A DNA stretch of 5,122 nucleotides, taken from positions 1 through 5,122 of the forward strand of contig PMOP01000334.1 of the NCBI GenBank assembly GCA_003161495.1, read 5' to 3'. Positions within the stretch are counted from its first letter, which is position 1; every line of letters begins with the position of its first letter. The stretch comes from Acidobacteriota bacterium. Its GTDB lineage: Bacteria > Acidobacteriota > Terriglobia > Acidiferrales > UBA7541. Position numbers and translations under genes: made by a program. The notes below the pieces were generated by a model. The model worked only from the letters and a program-made list of their open reading frames with translations. It made no database searches and had not been told where the DNA came from. Below, one piece after another: positions 1 through 5,122 of the stretch.

Positions 1-941
<941 letters not shown>

Positions 942-948
942 TCACGCC

Positions 949-1836
949 TTATTCTGCAGCCGCTGCTCCGCTGACTACTTCGATGATCTCGCGCGTGATC
1001 GCCGCTTGCCGAACTTTGTTCATGTGCAGCGTCAGCGCGTCGATTACATCCGAGGCGTTGCTCGTTGCCGATTCCATGGCCGTCATGCGCGCGGCGTGTT
1101 CCGCCGCGGAGCTTTCGGCGATCATGCGGAAAATTTGCATTTCGACGTAGCGCGGCACGAGCTTGCAGAAAATTTCAGCGGCGGGCTGCTCGTAAATGTA
1201 GTCGACCGCAGGGCTGGCGGATTCCGGCGCGACGCTTTTGTCGTGCCCGACAAGCGCCGAGCGGTCCAGGGGCAAAAGTTTTTCCACCCGCAGCGTCTGC
1301 ATCATCACGTTCTTGAATTCGTTGTAAATCAGATAGACGGAATCGGCGCCGCCCGATTGATAAATTTTCATCACTTCGGCCGAAATCTCCCTGGCTTTTC
1401 CGAGATCGGCGCGCGAGGTTACGTCCACGTATTCGGCGGCAATTTTCCAGGAGCGTTTGCGGAACGCGTCGCGACCTTTTTTTGCGAGGGTAATGACTTC
1501 GATGGATTTGTCGCTTTTTTCGCGCAGAAATTCAAAAGCCTGCCGCAAAACGTTGGCGTTGAACGCGCCGGCTAATCCGCGCTCTCCGGAAGTGACCAGC
1601 ACGAGTATCTTTTCTTCGGGACGCTGCGTCAGCAGCGGAAATTGTTCGGGATTTTCGATGCGCGACATCGCCGAGCGCAGAATTTCCCGAATGCCGCTCG
1701 CGTACGGACGCAGCGAAACGGCCGTCTCCTGAGCGCGACGCAACCTGGCCGCCGCGATAAATTTCATCGCGCGGGTAATCTGCTGCGTATTCTTCACCGA
1801 ACGAATCCGCCGCCGGAAATCGAGAAGTGTGGGCAT
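949..1836 (-). CDS. atpG: F-type ATP synthase subunit gamma
   Basis: Gamma is the central rotor shaft of F1. Its N- and C-terminal helices form a coiled coil inside the alpha3beta3 ring and couple proton-driven rotation to the catalytic sites. At 295 residues it has the usual bacterial length. The N-terminal helix (about 1-58) carries RRRIRSVKNTQQITRAMKF and the AARLRRAQ stretch. The central Rossmann-like domain begins near residue 76 with ILVLVTSGERGLAGAFNAN (77-95). The C-terminal helix (about 215-290) ends in ITREIIEVVSGA (280-291), which matches the PROSITE gamma signature as I remember it. There is no insertion of the kind carrying the redox-regulating cysteines of chloroplast gamma. The ATG at 1836 lies 21 bases after the alpha stop. 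Its ribosome site is weak: only CGGAA, about nine bases upstream. The start is still favoured because the family N-terminus begins here. The gene ends with TAA before the repeat spacer. Confidence 0.98.
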   Translation of the reverse strand: MPTLLDFRRRIRSVKNTQQITRAMKFIAAARLRRAQETAVSLRPYASGIREILRSAMSRIENPEQFPLLTQRPEEKILVLVTSGERGLAGAFNANVLRQAFEFLREKSDKSIEVITLAKKGRDAFRKRSWKIAAEYVDVTSRADLGKAREISAEVMKIYQSGGADSVYLIYNEFKNVMMQTLRVEKLLPLDRSALVGHDKSVAPESASPAVDYIYEQPAAEIFCKLVPRYVEMQIFRMIAESSAAEHAARMTAMESATSNASDVIDALTLHMNKVRQAAITREIIEVVSGAAAAE

Positions 1837-1857
1837 TAAATGGGTTCCGTTACCGGA

Positions 1858-3393
<1,536 letters not shown>

Positions 3394-3399
3394 TCCCCA

Positions 3400-3404
3400 C
3401 TCCT
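3400..3404 (-). promoter_or_regulatory. Strong ribosome binding site of atpA overlapping the atpH stop
   Basis: The minus strand reads TAGGAGTGGGGAATG from 3405 to 3391. AGGAG shares its first two bases with the delta TAG stop and lies six bases before the alpha ATG. This decides the alpha start and links termination of delta to initiation of alpha. Confidence 0.8.
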
Positions 3405-3939
3405 ATTCCGAAATCATCCGTGCGCGCATGCGTTCGAGTTGCGTGCGCACCGAGCCGTCATAAATCGTCGATCCGATTTGCACGACGGAGCCGCCGATCA
3501 GGGCCGCATCCGTCGAGTACTGCGCCTGCACTTTTTCGCCGGTCAATTTCGCGAGGGCCGCGCCGAGTTCGGCGCGCTCTTGCGCAGTCAATTCCGTTGC
3601 CGAAGTAACCTTAGCCTGCGTAATTCCCTGGCGCGCATCCAGCAAACGGCTGAACGCTTCCTGGATTTCGATCAGCATCCCGGCGCGCCGCTGGTCCACA
3701 ATCACAAACAGATAATTTCGCAGGGTGCGGCTCGCGCCCATCCGCGTGACGATCGCTTCGATCGCGGAATGCTTGGCCATGCGGGCGATCGAGGGGTTCG
3801 AGAGAAACGCCTGCAAATCCGGAGATTCGCGAACGAGCGCCGCGAAATCCGCAAGCTCCTGCTTCACCTGATCGGCCTGCTTCTTCTCGATTGCGACATC
3901 GACCAGCGCGCCCGCATACCGCTCCGCCAGCGCCTTCAC
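3403..3939 (-). CDS. atpH: F-type ATP synthase subunit delta (OSCP)
   Basis: Delta, the bacterial equivalent of OSCP, sits on top of F1 and ties the N-termini of alpha to the b subunits of the peripheral stalk. The protein has 178 residues, as expected. The N-terminal helical domain (about 1-105) starts with ERYAGALVDVA and includes LRNYLFVIVDQRRAGML (73-89), the usual 'nyL-ll-d-rR' stretch. The C-terminal domain contains KVTSATELT (110-118) and the signature-like run from LIGG (147-150) through IGSTIYDGSVR (155-165). The start is GTG, read through a GTGA overlap with the stop of the preceding b gene, with AAGGGG six bases upstream. This suggests translational coupling that helps match delta to the stalk subunits. 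The stop codon TAG overlaps the alpha ribosome site. Delta is the least conserved F1 subunit, but position and motifs leave little doubt. Confidence 0.96.
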   Translation of the reverse strand: MKALAERYAGALVDVAIEKKQADQVKQELADFAALVRESPDLQAFLSNPSIARMAKHSAIEAIVTRMGASRTLRNYLFVIVDQRRAGMLIEIQEAFSRLLDARQGITQAKVTSATELTAQERAELGAALAKLTGEKVQAQYSTDAALIGGSVVQIGSTIYDGSVRTQLERMRARMISE

Positions 3940-4526
3940 TTCGCGCCCCTTCCGAGTTCGCCGAGAAACGACTGAAACATCCTCGCGCGAATTTCCGTGT
4001 TCATTTTGGAGCTGACCAGCGCCGCCGCGCGTTCCACGGCCATGGACGCCGCGATTTCGCGCACTTCATGCCTCGCGGCCCGCTCCGAAGCGGCAAGTTC
4101 GCCTCGCGCAGCCAGATTAATCTTTTCAATTTCCGCCAAACCCGAAGCGCGAAGGCGTTCGGATTCCGCTGCCCAATTGCGCCGCGCCTCCTCGCGCATT
4201 TCCGCTACATCCTGATCGAGGCGCGCGATCTTCGTTTCGACCACGCGCAACTCGCGATCGGCTTCCGCTTTCACGGCCGTAGCTTCCGTGATGCTCGCCG
4301 CGATTTCCCTGGCATTGCCGCGAAAGAAAGCGCCACCGTACTTGGCGGCCAGGTAGACGATGCCGCCAAACACGATCAGGAAATTGAGCCAGCGAAAAAT
4401 CATGCCTGTGGGCGAATCGGCGGGATCGGGCTCTGCGCCTTCCGCTGCAAACACGGGAAGCGCCATGAAAAAGAAAATCAGGAGAGAGCTCGAGGCAAAC
4501 GTGAGGAATCGCCGGCAGGATTTCAT
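3936..4526 (-). CDS. atpF: F-type ATP synthase subunit b, second copy, with signal-peptide-like N-terminus
   Basis: This is a peripheral-stalk b subunit of 196 residues, encoded directly after the other b gene. Residues 1-27 look like a cleavable signal peptide: a basic start (K2, R5, R6), a hydrophobic core (about 7-24), and VFA at 25-27 before AEGAEP. A short acidic stretch follows, then the membrane helix (about 43-61, FRWLNFLIVFGGIVYLAAKYG). The remainder (about 65-190) is a long charged helix rich in Ala, Glu and Arg, as in b-type stalk coiled coils. ATG at 4526 overlaps the previous stop as ATGA, and AAGGG lies six bases upstream. The gene ends in a GTGA overlap with delta. If the leader is cleaved, the mature form is a normal one-helix b subunit. 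If not, the protein would have two membrane segments. The b/b' heterodimer role is inferred from gene order. Confidence 0.93.
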   Translation of the reverse strand: MKSCRRFLTFASSSLLIFFFMALPVFAAEGAEPDPADSPTGMIFRWLNFLIVFGGIVYLAAKYGGAFFRGNAREIAASITEATAVKAEADRELRVVETKIARLDQDVAEMREEARRNWAAESERLRASGLAEIEKINLAARGELAASERAARHEVREIAASMAVERAAALVSSKMNTEIRARMFQSFLGELGRGAK

Positions 4527-5002
4527 CGCGCACCCTTGCCCTGGGAGTTGCCCGGCCCGGAAGGGCTGCCCGCAAGAATGGCTTCGGCAATATCGTTCGC
4601 CAGATTATCTTTGGAGCGCTCCAGATCGGCGCGCGCCGCTTTCACGTCCGCGGCGATGCCCTTTTTAGCTTCCTGCAGCGCGGCCTGGGCGGTGGCTCGC
4701 GCGGTGTTGATGGTGGCCTGGCGCTCGTCCAAAGTGCGCCGCCGCTGGATTTCCTGCTCGGCAAATACTTCGGTGCGGGCTTTTTTCACTGTTTCGGCAT
4801 AGGTGCGCTGCATTTCATTCGCAGCCACCCGGCTGGCTTCCGCTTCGGTGCGCGCGCCTTCCGCGCGCTTGCGGCGCTCCGAGAGCACGCGCTCCATGGG
4901 CCCGAAAAAACTCCAGCGCATGAATAAATAGAAAAGAAAAACGATAATGACCGTGGGAACAGCCGCCAGAAACAACTCGCCGAGTTGGTTAACGATCTCC
5001 AC
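4523..5002 (-). CDS. atpF: F-type ATP synthase subunit b, first copy (b or b')
   Basis: This is a peripheral-stalk b-type subunit of 159 residues with no signal peptide. A single membrane helix spans about residues 10-28 (LFLAAVPTVIIVFLFYLFM). The RWSFFGPMERVLSERR segment (29-44) follows, in the position where b proteins keep a conserved Phe-x-Pro and arginine-rich junction. A long charged helix runs to about residue 145, then a short flexible tail rich in Gly, Ser and Pro. It differs clearly from the b gene that follows, so the pair probably form a heterodimer, as b and b' do in other bacteria. The start is GTG, the first possible start after an in-frame TAA two codons upstream, but no good Shine-Dalgarno sequence precedes it. 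TTG at codon 10 is the only nearby alternative and would cut into the membrane helix. Which copy deserves the b' name cannot be settled here. Confidence 0.92.
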   Translation of the reverse strand: MEIVNQLGELFLAAVPTVIIVFLFYLFMRWSFFGPMERVLSERRKRAEGARTEAEASRVAANEMQRTYAETVKKARTEVFAEQEIQRRRTLDERQATINTARATAQAALQEAKKGIAADVKAARADLERSKDNLANDIAEAILAGSPSGPGNSQGKGAR

Positions 5003-5013
5003 TGATTATGCAA

Positions 5014-5031
5014 AGGCACCCGACTGTGCCC
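5014..5031 (-). other. Small hairpin in the leader just before the first b gene
   Basis: On the minus strand GGGCAC (5031-5026) can pair with GTGCCT (5019-5014) across a six-base loop: five Watson-Crick pairs plus one G-U pair. It lies about 11 bases before the GTG start at 5002. It is too short, with only three T residues after it, to be called a terminator, but it could affect ribosome access. Confidence 0.35.
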
Positions 5032-5107
5032 GCCAAATGTCTTCTCCGGAATACCTGAGGTGCACACCCGCCCCTGCAGACGATTCCTGTATGAATAAAG
5101 GAGTGAT

Positions 5108-5116
5108 TTTATAGCA
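5108..5116 (-). promoter_or_regulatory. Possible extended -10 promoter element for the operon
   Basis: On the minus strand TGCTATAAA fits an extended -10 box (TGn followed by a near-consensus hexamer at 5113-5108). Transcription would start near 5101 and give a leader of about 100 bases before the first GTG. Any -35 box lies outside the window. The same bases include a TAA (5111-5109) that could instead end an upstream gene, so the call is tentative. Confidence 0.3.
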
Positions 5117-5122
5117 TCCGAG

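Noticed and set aside
3891..4802. Plus-strand open frame of 303 codons opposite the two b genes.
   Set aside because: It runs across the overlap of two well-supported genes, has shadow-like composition and no clear ribosome site.
5003..5122. Open frame entering from the right edge on the minus strand and ending at TAA (5008-5006), as a possible tail of an upstream gene.
   Set aside because: The 38 codons resemble no family I know and include the possible promoter. Another frame stops at 5111-5109, so which frame, if any, is coding cannot be decided from this window.

Overview
The window holds most of one F-type ATP synthase operon, all read on the minus strand, so the genes run from right to left. 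In transcription order they are two different b subunits (atpF-type, 4523-5002 and 3936-4526), delta (atpH, 3403-3939), alpha (atpA, 1858-3393), gamma (atpG, 949-1836), and the first 287 codons of beta (atpD, 1-863, running off the left edge). The membrane subunits a and c and the small F1 subunit epsilon are not in the window. Epsilon would be expected just past the left edge. Subunits a and c must lie further upstream or elsewhere, because the 120 bases before the first b gene contain no part of either.

Organism: a moderately GC-rich bacterium with a canonical F1. The pattern of two b genes, the second with a signal-peptide-like N-terminus, followed by delta-alpha-gamma-beta, fits Acidobacteriota and also some Deltaproteobacteria-type lineages. 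The protein wording (for example the gamma start and the beta P-loop region) leans toward Acidobacteriota. This is inference from memory of the families, with no search behind it.

Layout: 5003-5122 is a leader with a possible extended -10 promoter at the extreme right edge and a small hairpin just before the first GTG start. The two b genes and delta are joined by 4-base stop/start overlaps, which suggests translational coupling. Nine bases separate delta from alpha, with a strong Shine-Dalgarno sequence overlapping the delta stop codon. Alpha and gamma are 21 bases apart. The only sizeable gap inside the operon is the 85 bases between gamma and beta. It is built from degenerate heptanucleotide repeats in inverted halves that can fold into a hairpin, followed by a GGGAG ribosome site and an unbroken run of A reaching the beta start codon.

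Function: alpha and beta form the catalytic hexamer, gamma is the central rotor shaft, and delta with the b/b' pair forms the peripheral stalk that holds the hexamer against the membrane sector. All catalytic motifs that fall inside the window are intact. I do not see a previously undescribed system here. The most distinctive element is the heptad-repeat spacer between atpG and atpD.
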